From CAYPPK01 sp964412615 (GTDB lineage: Bacteria > Patescibacteriota > Minisyncoccia > Sungbacterales > HO2-52-23), in NCBI GenBank assembly GCA_964412615.1, contig CAYPPK010000004.1, positions 1 to 64,000 on the forward strand: a stretch of 64,000 bases of DNA, in the 5' to 3' direction. Positions 55,985 through 64,000 of the stretch are shown piece after piece. Within the stretch, counting starts at the first letter, position 1; every line of letters starts with the position of its first letter. The translations under genes were made by a program, and so were the position numbers. The notes under the pieces were generated by a model. That model was not told the DNA's origin. It did not search any database and saw only the letters and a program-made list of their open reading frames with translations.

Positions 55985-57106
55985 TCAATGAATTCCCAAT
56001 TTCAAGATTTCCCGGGCAATAACTTCCGCTGAATTAATACGGGCAAAGCGTTGAGCAGCTTCTGACATTTTTCTCATTTGTTCCCGATTGCTAATAATTT
56101 TCTTGATTTCGGCTAGAAGAATATGCGGAGACAAATTTGTTTCCTCAATTACTACAGCTGCTCCATCAACGGCATATCCATAAGCATTTTTTCTTTGATG
56201 GTCTTGGGCGGCATTACGCAGGGGAATAAGAATAGAAGGCTTCCCCCAGGCGGCAATTTCAAAAATTATAGTAGCACTGGCTCTGGCTATCAATAAATCC
56301 GCTACCGCGTAAAAATCTCGCAACCTTTCCTCGTCAAAAAACGGAAAGGGATGATAATGTTCTGCTTTGCCTATCTCTAAAATTACTTTTGCCTCTCCTG
56401 CCACTTCTTCATAATTTTTTGTTCCTGTTTGGTGAACAATTTCAAATTCATTTGCCAATTCTTTTAAAACTCCAATTATTGCTTCGTTTATTTTCTGCGA
56501 TCCTTGTGAGCCTCCAATGATGCCCAATACCGGCAGCTTGGAAAATACGCTTAGTCGCTCTTTAGCCTCTTCTCCCCCGCCCCCAAAAATATGCTTGCGG
56601 ATGGGAACGCCTACTAAGGCGGTTTTGGCGGGAGGGAAAAAATTAGCCGCGCTGGGAAAAGCAATGCCGATGCGCGAAGCAAAGCGGGCGGAAAAACTGT
56701 TTACTTTGCCGGGTTCGGCGTCAGAATCATGGATAATTAAAGGAATGCGGTAAAGAGCGGCTGCTACTACCGAGGGCAAGGCTCCGTATCCTCCCTTGGA
56801 AAAAACCACGTCCGGCATGATTAAAAATAAATTCCATAAAGCCTGGATTATTCCCATGACTAATTTAAAGAAGTCGGCAAAATTATTTAAAGAAAAATAA
56901 TTGCGCAATTTTCCGCTGGCAATAGACACAAAAGTAACTCCTTCTTCCCGTAATAAATTTTTAGCAAAATCATCTTCGGGGCCGGCATAAAAAAATTGCA
57001 AATCCAAAATTTGTTCGCGGGACGCTATTTGCTTTAGTTCGCGGATCACAGCCACAATGGGTGTAATATGCCCGCCAGAACCTCCTCCGGTAAATAGTAA
57101 CCTCAT
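55985..57106 (-). CDS. murG: UDP-GlcNAc:lipid I N-acetylglucosaminyltransferase MurG
   Basis: A 373-residue GT-B enzyme that makes lipid II. It has RLLFTGGGSGGHITPIVAVI, VVFSKGGYGALPSVVAAALY, the HDSDAEPGKVN acceptor region, VLGIIGGSQGSQKINEAI, and the C-terminal LIARASATIIFEIAAWGKPS. A 30-residue region around FGGGGEEAKERLSVF is glycine-rich. It follows ftsW after one base. Confidence 0.93.
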   Translation of the reverse strand: MRLLFTGGGSGGHITPIVAVIRELKQIASREQILDLQFFYAGPEDDFAKNLLREEGVTFVSIASGKLRNYFSLNNFADFFKLVMGIIQALWNLFLIMPDVVFSKGGYGALPSVVAAALYRIPLIIHDSDAEPGKVNSFSARFASRIGIAFPSAANFFPPAKTALVGVPIRKHIFGGGGEEAKERLSVFSKLPVLGIIGGSQGSQKINEAIIGVLKELANEFEIVHQTGTKNYEEVAGEAKVILEIGKAEHYHPFPFFDEERLRDFYAVADLLIARASATIIFEIAAWGKPSILIPLRNAAQDHQRKNAYGYAVDGAAVVIEETNLSPHILLAEIKKIISNREQMRKMSEAAQRFARINSAEVIAREILKLGIH

Positions 57107-57107
57107 A

Positions 57108-58196
57108 TTAAATATGCCTGGAAATATTTAGTAAGATGCCGATGCTGGCCAAAGTTATGGCCAGCGAACTTCCACCGTAGCTTATAAAAGGCAGCGGTAT
57201 GCCGGTGAGCGGCAATAGCCCGGAAATAGCTGCCATGTTAACAAAAGCCTGAGTCATAATGCTTATAGATAAGCCGGCAGCCAATAGTTTGCCAAAATTA
57301 TCATGGGCATTTTTGGCAATGACTAAACCCCGCCAAAAAAGGAAACCAAAAAGCAGAATCAGGGCGACTGCTCCCAAAAAACCCATTTCCTCGGCAAAGA
57401 TCGCAAAAATTGAATCCCCCATGGGTTCGGGAAGATAATTATATTTTTGCAAACTTTGGCCAAATCCCTGGCCGAAAAATCCTCCGGACCCGATGGCGAT
57501 AAAAGCCTGGGTAATTTGGTAACCTATGCCCTGCGGATCAACGCCGGGATTGAAAAATACTTTGAAACGGTTTAGCCGGTAGGGAGCAAGCTGCACCAAA
57601 AAATAAAGCATAATCAGCCCAAATCCGCCCAGAGTTACCATTTGCGACACTTTTCCCCCACCGAGAAAATACAGCAAACCTGCCGTAGCGGCAATTACCA
57701 TAAGGGTTCCTATATCCGGCTGCATGATCATAAACATTCCTACGATGGCCAGCATAATGGCAAAGGGTATCATGCCGTAAGAAACACTGTGAACGTCTTC
57801 GCGCCTGGCATCCAACCAGCTCGCTAAATAAATAACAAAGGCCAATTTTAAAAATTCAGAGGGCTGAAAAGTTATGGGCCCCAAAACCAACCAGCGACGC
57901 GCTCCACCCCAAGAATAACTTAATTGCGGAAGAAATAAAATAGCCAACAGAACAAAAGAAAAAAGCATAAGCGGTAAAGATAATTTTTTCCAAACCCGGT
58001 AAGGGATTCGGTAAGCTATCACCAGAGCTGCCAGTCCGACTCCCCCACCCAAAATTAATTGCTTTAAAACATAGTAACCAATAGAGCCGGAGTTGCGCAC
58101 GGATATGACCATGGAAGCGGAACCCAGTATTAAAAGGCCGCCGCCAAACAAGATCAGGGTTGCATAAAGCAGCCATTTATCCGCAGATTTAAACAT
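57108..58196 (-). CDS. ftsW: peptidoglycan polymerase FtsW/RodA
   Basis: A 362-residue SEDS protein with ten helices: RRWLVLGPITFQPSEFLKLA (catalytic-side motif), MQPDIGTLMVI, EPMGDSIFAIFAEEMGFLGA and the C-terminal GIPLPFISYGGSSLAITLAS. Between murD and murG, so FtsW rather than RodA is likely. It polymerises glycan strands with a class B penicillin-binding protein, not present in the window. Confidence 0.92.
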   Translation of the reverse strand: MFKSADKWLLYATLILFGGGLLILGSASMVISVRNSGSIGYYVLKQLILGGGVGLAALVIAYRIPYRVWKKLSLPLMLFSFVLLAILFLPQLSYSWGGARRWLVLGPITFQPSEFLKLAFVIYLASWLDARREDVHSVSYGMIPFAIMLAIVGMFMIMQPDIGTLMVIAATAGLLYFLGGGKVSQMVTLGGFGLIMLYFLVQLAPYRLNRFKVFFNPGVDPQGIGYQITQAFIAIGSGGFFGQGFGQSLQKYNYLPEPMGDSIFAIFAEEMGFLGAVALILLFGFLFWRGLVIAKNAHDNFGKLLAAGLSISIMTQAFVNMAAISGLLPLTGIPLPFISYGGSSLAITLASIGILLNISRHI

Positions 58197-59532
58197 TTGA
58201 TCTCAAATTTTTTACCGCTTTAATAAATTGCTTACCGCGGTCAAATTCATTTAAAAACAAACCAAAACTGGCCGCACCAGGAGAAAGCAAAACTATATCT
58301 CCCCGGCGGGCAAATTCATAAGCTAAACGCACGGCGTGAGCCATGGATTTTGCTTCTCTTATTTGGGAGGCGGGGAAACGGCTGGCCAGCAGTTTTTTTC
58401 TAATAATTCTGGTTGCGGTTCCGGGAAGAAAAATTATCAAGTCTGTTTTTCTTTTTATCGCGGCGCTAAATTTTCTAAAATCAAGATTCTTGTCCTGTCC
58501 TCCGCCAATAAGGATAAGTTTCTTTTTCCCCGCTAACGCGCGGAATCTTTTCAACGCCGCTAAAGCGGCATCGGGGGAAGTAGCCGTAGTATCGTCAATA
58601 AAAGTTACGCCCCTAACGGTGGCAATTTTTTGCTGGCGTTCAGCTAAACCCCTAAAATTCTGCAGAATTTTCTCTACCGATGAAATGGAAACATTGAAAT
58701 GTTTAGCTATCGCCGCGGCCAAGGCAACCGCTGGCTCGTAGTGCTGTCCTAAATTTTGCTTTACTATTTTTTTTAACGGCAGCGAGAGTCGGGGCAGAAT
58801 TTTTCGGGAAGGAGCGGACTTAATTAATTGCCTTACGGCTTTATCGGCCGGATTGGCAAAAAGATAGTCGCTTGGCTTTTGAAATTTAAAAATTACCGCC
58901 TTGGCCTTGACATAGTCAGACATTGATTTATGCCAATTTAAATGATCGCGATAGAGACTGGTAAAAACCGCCAAAGACGGGCTTTTTTTCTCGCGAGCCA
59001 AATCAGCCAGCTGAAAACTGGAAAGCTCTAGAATTACCATATCACCCGGGCGTAGATCCGGAAGGAATTCTAAAACTGATTTGCGGATATTTCCGCCTAG
59101 GTACACTCGGGAAAATTTGGTTTTCAAAAATTTCCAGATGAGAAAAGCCGTTGTTGATTTGCCGCGCGTTCCCGTAACCCCAATAATAGTCGCCGGAGAA
59201 TAATTGAAAAAAATACCCAAGTCGGAAGTTACCGGAATCTTGTTTTTAGAGGCTAGCCGCAAATAAAAGGAATCAGGCCTTACGCCGGGATTTTTGACGA
59301 TAAAATCAGCTTCTAAAATGTCTTGGCGGCGATGCCGGCCCAAAACGTAGCGTATTTTTTTGTACCGGGAAAGAATGGCCAGGGAGGGGGCCAATACCCG
59401 GCGGGGACGAAGGTCGGTTACGGTAATGTTTGCTCCTGCTCGGTGCAAGAATTTTACAGTTCCGACTCCCCCGCCATGCAATCCTAGACCCAAAACCAAT
59501 GCTTTTTTACCTTTGAAAGCAGAAATTTTCAC
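58189..59532 (-). CDS. murD: UDP-N-acetylmuramoyl-alanine--D-glutamate ligase
   Basis: A 447-residue Mur ligase: N-terminal KALVLGLGLHGGGVGTVKFL, ATP loop IIGVTGTRGKSTTAFLIWKF, VVLELSSFQL-type MVILELSSFQLADL, FIDDTTATSPDAALAAL and the C-terminal GGGQDKNLDF. The GTRGKST loop and SSFQL motif point to MurD. It overlaps ftsW by eight bases. Confidence 0.92.
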   Translation of the reverse strand: MKISAFKGKKALVLGLGLHGGGVGTVKFLHRAGANITVTDLRPRRVLAPSLAILSRYKKIRYVLGRHRRQDILEADFIVKNPGVRPDSFYLRLASKNKIPVTSDLGIFFNYSPATIIGVTGTRGKSTTAFLIWKFLKTKFSRVYLGGNIRKSVLEFLPDLRPGDMVILELSSFQLADLAREKKSPSLAVFTSLYRDHLNWHKSMSDYVKAKAVIFKFQKPSDYLFANPADKAVRQLIKSAPSRKILPRLSLPLKKIVKQNLGQHYEPAVALAAAIAKHFNVSISSVEKILQNFRGLAERQQKIATVRGVTFIDDTTATSPDAALAALKRFRALAGKKKLILIGGGQDKNLDFRKFSAAIKRKTDLIIFLPGTATRIIRKKLLASRFPASQIREAKSMAHAVRLAYEFARRGDIVLLSPGAASFGLFLNEFDRGKQFIKAVKNLRSNV

Positions 59533-61103
59533 TATTTTTTCCTTAAAATTTTACCCGTTCTGGTTCCGGTGATTCTACCTTGACTCACCGCGATTTTACC
59601 ATTAACTACCACCCATTCCAGCCCGGCCGGATAGCGGTAGGGATTTTGATAAGTAGCGCGGTCCTGCAGCAGGCGGGAATCAAAAATAACCAAATCAGCA
59701 AAATTTTTCTTAGCAATAATCCCCCTAGCTTCCAATCCCAAAGCTTGGGCGGGCAAGGAAGTTGCTTTTTTTATTGCTTCCGGCAGGGAAATATTTAATT
59801 TAGGCGCCATTCTTCCTATAAAGCGGGGAAAAGTTCCAAAAGAGCGCGGATGCATAAGATCTCCCGAATTTTGCGCTTCTTGCGAAATTCCCAAGCCGTC
59901 GGAAGAAATAATGGCATTTTCATTGCCCATTTCCAGTTCGGTATTTTTTAACGAAACGGTTTGTCCAATTATAGTTACTCGTCCTTCATTGGCCCGCACA
60001 GTCGCAACCAGGGTTTCTTCCGGCGATAGTCCCCCCTCTTCAGCCAATTCTGCCAAGGTATGGCCGACAATGCTTTTATTCTTAGCTGCCGTAATTAAAA
60101 TTTTATCGTAATGCAAAGTATGTGTTTGCAGGGCTTGAATTATTTTTTTCCTTTCGGTCGGATCGTCTATTCTGCGGAAAAGTTCGCTAAATCCGCCTTG
60201 GCGAGCCCATCCGGGTATTAAAAGATAAAGCAATGATCCAGTGGTCCGATAAGGCGACACGTCAAAATAAATATTTAGGCCCGAAGCCCTGGCCCGGGTA
60301 ATAAGTTCCAAGGCGCCGGCTAAAGCCGGCCACGCTTTCTTGCCAATGGCTTTGAAATGACTGATGACAATAGTTAAGCCTGTTTCTCGGCCGATACGGA
60401 TTGCTTCATTAACACTGGCCAAAATTTCCCTACCTTCGGAACGAAGGTGAATTTTTATTATTCTGTCAGTTCCGGAAAGATTTTTAGCAATTTCAATAAT
60501 TTCTTCGGTAGAAGAAATGCGTTCATGTCCATAAGCCAAGCCAAGCGACAGCCCGAACGCTCCTTCGGCTGCTCCCTGACGCAAAAGCAATTTGATTTGT
60601 TCGCGCTCTTCCAGAGTTAAAATTCTGATTTCGTCTCCAATTACTCCTCGGCGCAGGGTTCCGTACCCTATCAGAGTGCCAAAATTTATGCCCAAACTTA
60701 GATTTTCCAAAACAGGCAAATATTCAGCAACCGTCGCCCAGTCGGTATTAATTTCAGAAGGATCGGCCCATTTACGAATGGCGCCAATAGCATCACGAGA
60801 CGCAAGTGGAGCCAAAGAAGCCCCGCAATTTCCGCCGATGATGGTGGTAACCCCTTGCCTCAGCATGGATTCCTGCAGAGGATATTTAAAAAGGGTTAGA
60901 TGCGTATCAGAATGATTGGTAATATCAATAAATCCCGGGCTTACAATTTTTTCCGAAGCATTTATAGTGAAAGCCGCAGCCGCATTTTCCAGATTTCCCA
61001 CGTCTGCGATGCGGTCGCCATTAATGCCTATATCCGCGAGTTTGGCCGGACTGCCCGTACCATCTATCACCGTGCCGGATTTTATTAAAATATCATAGGC
61101 CAT
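59532..61103 (-). CDS. D-aminoacylase-like amidohydrolase
   Basis: A 523-residue amidohydrolase of the N-acyl-D-amino-acid deacylase group: DILIKSGTVIDGTGSPAKLA, VSPGFIDITNHSDTHL, GGNCGASLAPL (cysteine metal ligand), KIHLRSEGREIL and VISHFKAIGKK (histidine ligands), and a late ISSDGLGI aspartate. The first histidine of the usual HxH is Thr here (ITNH). It abuts murD, so a role in D-amino-acid or wall-peptide recycling is plausible. Confidence 0.8.
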   Translation of the reverse strand: MAYDILIKSGTVIDGTGSPAKLADIGINGDRIADVGNLENAAAAFTINASEKIVSPGFIDITNHSDTHLTLFKYPLQESMLRQGVTTIIGGNCGASLAPLASRDAIGAIRKWADPSEINTDWATVAEYLPVLENLSLGINFGTLIGYGTLRRGVIGDEIRILTLEEREQIKLLLRQGAAEGAFGLSLGLAYGHERISSTEEIIEIAKNLSGTDRIIKIHLRSEGREILASVNEAIRIGRETGLTIVISHFKAIGKKAWPALAGALELITRARASGLNIYFDVSPYRTTGSLLYLLIPGWARQGGFSELFRRIDDPTERKKIIQALQTHTLHYDKILITAAKNKSIVGHTLAELAEEGGLSPEETLVATVRANEGRVTIIGQTVSLKNTELEMGNENAIISSDGLGISQEAQNSGDLMHPRSFGTFPRFIGRMAPKLNISLPEAIKKATSLPAQALGLEARGIIAKKNFADLVIFDSRLLQDRATYQNPYRYPAGLEWVVVNGKIAVSQGRITGTRTGKILRKK

Positions 61104-61160
61104 AGCTTAATATTAAGCTGATCAAAAAAGATTCGCAACAACCTCTTTTAAATTCTACTC

Positions 61161-61180
61161 ATATTTGCTATAGCAAATAT
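61161..61180. repeat. 20-bp perfect palindrome
   Basis: ATATTTGCTA followed by its exact complement TAGCAAATAT, just past the 3' end of the PaaX-like gene. The core TGCTATAGCA recurs upstream of the same gene. Confidence 0.8.
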
Positions 61181-61195
61181 ACAGCGAATTTATTC

Positions 61196-61753
61196 TTAAT
61201 ATTTAAGAAGATCAAACTTCTTTTTTAAATGCAGCTCATTATCTATCTTTTCCACCAGAAGTTGTCTTACATATGGGCGTGCTTGATAAAATTCAATTAA
61301 AAACTCCATTTGATCCGAACAAGGAAACGGATGAACGAAAACGCTTTTTTGCAAATATAGAAATCCAAATTGATTTAAATGTTCTCGCAGTGCGTCCCTT
61401 AGTTTTTTGAGATGCTCTGGCACGTCAAATATGACGACTCTCCATTTTCTATCCCATGTTTTTGGCTTGCAGATATTCATTTTATCAATTTTAAAACTAA
61501 GGGCTTTATGTTTCCCACCTACTGAAAGCACAAGCCTAATTGTACCATCTTTATTTGTTTTTTCTTCAATTAATTTTGATTGATATAGTTTTTTAATTGA
61601 TCTATGAAGTGCGTAGCGATCAATCCTTTGCCATTCCTTTCCGGTCATTTTTAATATGCGGAAATAGCGCCGGGGAGAACCAGAAAGTCCCAAAGCCAGT
61701 CCGGCATACAATAAAAGTAAAATTTTTTGCTGATTTGACCCTAACTTATTCAT
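61196..61753 (-). CDS. PaaX/Cas2-like domain protein
   Basis: A 185-residue protein. The N-terminal part is a probable winged helix (QKILLLLYAGLALGLSGSPR, RYALHRSIKKLYQSKLIEEK), the C-terminal part resembles the Cas2-like PaaX domain: WRVVIFDVPEHLKKLRDALR, LYLQKSVFVHPFPC, EFYQARPYVRQLLVEKIDNE. No cas1 or CRISPR array is present, so a transcriptional regulator or nuclease-like protein is likelier than CRISPR Cas2. It is AT-richer than its neighbours and flanked by GCTATAGC palindromes. Confidence 0.75.
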   Translation of the reverse strand: MNKLGSNQQKILLLLYAGLALGLSGSPRRYFRILKMTGKEWQRIDRYALHRSIKKLYQSKLIEEKTNKDGTIRLVLSVGGKHKALSFKIDKMNICKPKTWDRKWRVVIFDVPEHLKKLRDALREHLNQFGFLYLQKSVFVHPFPCSDQMEFLIEFYQARPYVRQLLVEKIDNELHLKKKFDLLKY

Positions 61754-61790
61754 CTTTATATTTTATAATATTTTATATCAATTTGACGTA

Positions 61791-61810
61791 TAAATGCTAT
61801 AGCAATTTTA
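61791..61810. promoter_or_regulatory. TGCTATAGCA palindrome upstream of the PaaX-like gene
   Basis: AAATGCTATAGCAATTT centred at 61799/61800; core at 61795-61804. It is about 40 bases before the start codon, within the likely promoter, so it is a candidate operator. Confidence 0.5.
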
Positions 61811-61855
61811 AGACAAATTTGTGGATATAGTGTAGTTTAGTTGTGCCTAATTCTT

Positions 61856-62932
61856 TTAGCGTCCGATTAAGGCTACGGCCATGCCGATGATGGCAGCTAC
61901 CAAACTGATGACCCAAAAGCGCATGGTAACTTTATAGGGCGGCCAGCCCTTAGCTTCAAAGTGATGGTGAATGGGGGCGATAAGAAAAATTTTTTTCCCG
62001 CGAATTTTTTTGGAAGCAAATTGGATAACATCCGAAGCAACTTCTGCCATTAAAACAAAACCGATGATTGGCAGGGCCATTACCGAGTCGGAAAGGAAAG
62101 CCACTACGGTAAGGGCGGTAGTAAGACCTAAAATTCCCGATTCTCCCATATAAAAACGCGCCGGCGGAATATTAAACCAAAGAAAGGCCAAAATAGTGCC
62201 CAAAATCACGGCGGCAAAGGCGGCTAAGTCAATTTGCCCGCGGAAAAAGGCAATGCCGGCATAGGCGGCAAAAACCGAGGCGAACACCCCGCCGGAAAGA
62301 CCGTCAATTCCGTCTACAATACCGGAGGAAAACAAAAGAATCATGGTTCCGACAAAAAGCGGAATATACCACCCGTTGATAAAAACATCTCCCAGCCCAG
62401 GCACATAGATGGTGTCCCAGCCGAGTTTATAATGAAACCACCAAGCACCAGCCAAAGCAATGAGAAAAACCGCAAATAATCGGTGCCAAAATTTGATGCC
62501 GCCGGCGATATACGATCCTCCTTTGCCGATAGTTTGCACCAAATCATCAGCTAGACCCAGAAGCGAAGCAGCCAGCAAAGTAAAAAGCGGCAGCCAGGTT
62601 TGATTACGGGAAAGGAAATTAGCTTTGTCCCAAAACGCGCTATCAGTTATCTGGGCAATGACCCAGAGAAGCAATGCCAAACCAACTGTTGTGACCCAGA
62701 TAAGCATGCCGCCCAGGCGCGGCACTTTGGTCTCGCGCTCTTTGTGCAAAGCGGCAAAAAGCGGCGTTTGGGAACCGTCCGGACTAAACTGACGCACGTT
62801 TTTGCGCCAAAGTTGGTATTTATATAAGTATTTGGTTAAAAGCGGAGTCCACAAAATCGCGACCGCGAAAGCAAAAGCTGATAAGCTAAAAATTTTTATT
62901 ACGCTTGCTACATCATTAAATTCAGCTGCCAT
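61856..62932 (-). CDS. mraY: phospho-N-acetylmuramoyl-pentapeptide transferase
   Basis: A 358-residue MraY with ten helices: VPRLGGMLIWVTT, LLGLADDLVQTI (Asp pair), GIVDGIDGLSGGVFA, LGTILAFLWFNIPPARFYMG with the ESG that follows, and APIHHHFEAKGWPPYKV. It transfers phospho-MurNAc-pentapeptide to undecaprenyl phosphate, giving lipid I. ATG 62932 overlaps the stop of the D,D-carboxypeptidase gene by 11 bases. Confidence 0.93.
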   Translation of the reverse strand: MAAEFNDVASVIKIFSLSAFAFAVAILWTPLLTKYLYKYQLWRKNVRQFSPDGSQTPLFAALHKERETKVPRLGGMLIWVTTVGLALLLWVIAQITDSAFWDKANFLSRNQTWLPLFTLLAASLLGLADDLVQTIGKGGSYIAGGIKFWHRLFAVFLIALAGAWWFHYKLGWDTIYVPGLGDVFINGWYIPLFVGTMILLFSSGIVDGIDGLSGGVFASVFAAYAGIAFFRGQIDLAAFAAVILGTILAFLWFNIPPARFYMGESGILGLTTALTVVAFLSDSVMALPIIGFVLMAEVASDVIQFASKKIRGKKIFLIAPIHHHFEAKGWPPYKVTMRFWVISLVAAIIGMAVALIGR

Positions 62933-63836
62933 AATTTTCCAACCATTGAATAATTTTTCTGCCGTCGGCAAATCTGTCTTCTGATCCTAATATTACTATA
63001 ACCGCAACTTCTCCGGTTTTTAAAGGGTAAAGCATCAACAGTGTTCCCTTGGCATTATCAGTAAAGCCGGTCTTTCCGCCCAAAATGGCAGGAAATTCTT
63101 TAAGCAATTCATTAGTACTTTGGGCAGTATAAATCGTGCCCTGCAGGGAAATAACTTCTTGGACAGTTTGCCGAGAGAGTTCCCAAATGTTTGGTTGCCT
63201 GACCCAAATAAATTCGGCGAGACGAGCCAAATCTTGGGCAGAAGTGCGATGTCCTTCCGCGTCCAAACCAGTTGGATTAGTAAACTGCGAGTCTTCCATG
63301 CCGATGGCTTGAGCTTGAATATTCATGACCTCCAAAAAAAGTTCTTGCTGCTCGGCCGGGTCCCTTCCTCCTAATTTTGCTCCCATCTCTTCGGCCAGAG
63401 CCATGGCTGCATCATTGGAAGAACTTAGCAAAGCCAGAGGTATAATCTGAGCAAGTAAAAAACTCTCCCCCTCTTTGGCTGAACTTTGTTTTTCGCCAAC
63501 CAATTTGGCGGTTTTAGAAATAGTTAAAACAGCATTCTGGCTGAGATTTTTTTGGGCAAGCAACACCGTCAATAATTTAGTTAAACTGGCCGGCGGCAAG
63601 GGCTTCCATTCTCTACGCTTAAGCAAAGGCTGCCCTCTACCAATAATTTTAACTAAAAATGCCTGAGCGCTAAGTTCCGGCTCCAATTCCCTTGGCAAAA
63701 CTTGGGCGGTCACTAAACCCGCCTTAGGGTTGCTAGCTCCTGTGCTGCTTTTTTCTTGATTCTGTAAAGAAATGAGAGCCAAGATACTGGCAAAAAGCAA
63801 TGCCAAGAGAGAAATTAAGCGAGAGGAAGAATTCAT
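62922..63836 (-). CDS. D-alanyl-D-alanine carboxypeptidase (S11)
   Basis: A 304-residue penicillin-binding DD-carboxypeptidase: signal anchor (LISLLALLFASILALISL), SxxK in PPASLTKLLTVLL, SxN in LLSSSNDAAMALAEEM and KTG in AILGGKTGFTDNAKG, followed by VAVIVILGSEDRFADG. The usual C-terminal PBP5 domain is missing. ATG 63836 is chosen. It trims D-Ala from pentapeptides and leads the mraY-containing operon. Confidence 0.9.
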   Translation of the reverse strand: MNSSSRLISLLALLFASILALISLQNQEKSSTGASNPKAGLVTAQVLPRELEPELSAQAFLVKIIGRGQPLLKRREWKPLPPASLTKLLTVLLAQKNLSQNAVLTISKTAKLVGEKQSSAKEGESFLLAQIIPLALLSSSNDAAMALAEEMGAKLGGRDPAEQQELFLEVMNIQAQAIGMEDSQFTNPTGLDAEGHRTSAQDLARLAEFIWVRQPNIWELSRQTVQEVISLQGTIYTAQSTNELLKEFPAILGGKTGFTDNAKGTLLMLYPLKTGEVAVIVILGSEDRFADGRKIIQWLENYGS

Positions 63837-63934
63837 CCCATACATAATTTTGTGCCGGCTTTCTCCGACAGCAGAGTGGTTATAAAGATTTGATACAAAA
63901 TTGCTTGCATATCATCCAAGATTATGTGTGGGAT

Positions 63935-64000
63935 TCATTGTTCAGTTGGCAATTCAATTTTTTGTTCCTTAAATTCCTTGAATCCCGGCAGCTCTTCGCT
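63935..64000 (-). CDS. C-terminal fragment of a gene leaving the window
   Basis: The last 21 codons read SEELPGFKEFKEQKIELPTE then Q and stop on minus. The composition looks like a genuine protein end and its orientation matches the operon below. Too short to identify. A plus-strand ATG at 63924 (MCGIHCSVG) is an alternative reading. Confidence 0.4.
   Translation of the reverse strand, partial: SEELPGFKEFKEQKIELPTEQ

Noticed and set aside
63924..64000. Plus-strand MCGIHCSVG start resembling a class II glutamine amidotransferase
   Set aside because: Only MCGI fits; following residues do not, and the minus-strand reading gives a better protein-like C-terminus in operon orientation. Left open at the window edge.

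Overview
The window looks like chromosomal DNA of a Patescibacteria/CPR bacterium, most likely Parcubacteria-like. It has very small intergenic gaps, many tiny lineage-type proteins, a single-membrane envelope toolkit (sortases, DUF11 surface protein, DUF5671, PspC, M23 and S41 peptidases), and scattered strand-switching operons. Many genes have no Shine-Dalgarno and start at or within a few bases of a predicted transcription start. A smaller set has strong AAGGAGG-type sites and its own promoters and terminators. The sequence is a draft scaffold: two runs of ten N (5495-5504 and 22672-22681) each abut a short piece of apparently foreign coding sequence, so the two interrupted genes must be read with care.

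Layout. 1-570: tRNA-Asn, a decayed tRNA-Asn copy and a small ORF. 660-3064: msrA, msrB, a DUF2914 membrane protein and a DUF378 protein. 3123-6903 (minus): a MacAB-type ABC exporter, with the adaptor gene broken by gap 1. 7015-10243: a small zinc-ribbon-like protein, a GT4 glycosyltransferase with a GH15/GH63-like glucosidase, and a membrane protein. 10305-10500: a candidate structured non-coding RNA with its own promoter and terminator. 10574-13031: secreted proteins, including two neighbours built on an LGDLFILDxLF repeat. 13313-20332: small redox, membrane and envelope genes, truB, hemerythrin and peptidase or lysozyme-like proteins. 20390-23382: a sortase, an unusually GC-rich secreted protein, and a Gly/Pro-rich LPPTG surface protein broken by gap 2. 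23422-25100: a run of very small proteins.

25135-34832 is the most striking region: a cellulose-synthase-like GT2, a polytopic GT-C-like protein, a GH8-like hydrolase, a secreted GH6 cellulase and a very large secreted PQQ-type sugar dehydrogenase-like protein. The last two share the same accessory modules. This reads as a locus for making, trimming and modifying a beta-glucan-like exopolymer, and a second sortase/surface-protein pair follows directly.

36282-38317 holds the F1Fo ATP synthase genes atpB-E-F-H only; the F1 catalytic genes do not follow. 38702-44985: dinB, small membrane genes, fmt-def and murC. 45013-45957: two GC-rich small genes behind related leader RNAs that can form mutually exclusive hairpins. 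46058-49952: ctp, acylphosphatase, rplI, pyrG and rpmA. 50006-53011: a RecB-like nuclease and a Xer recombinase with a dif-like 11-6-11 site immediately upstream. 53044-64000 (minus): an M23 peptidase, gltX and a dcw-type cell-wall cluster (murG, ftsW, murD, mraY, D,D-carboxypeptidase) interrupted by a D-aminoacylase-like gene and a PaaX/Cas2-like gene flanked by GCTATAGC palindromes.
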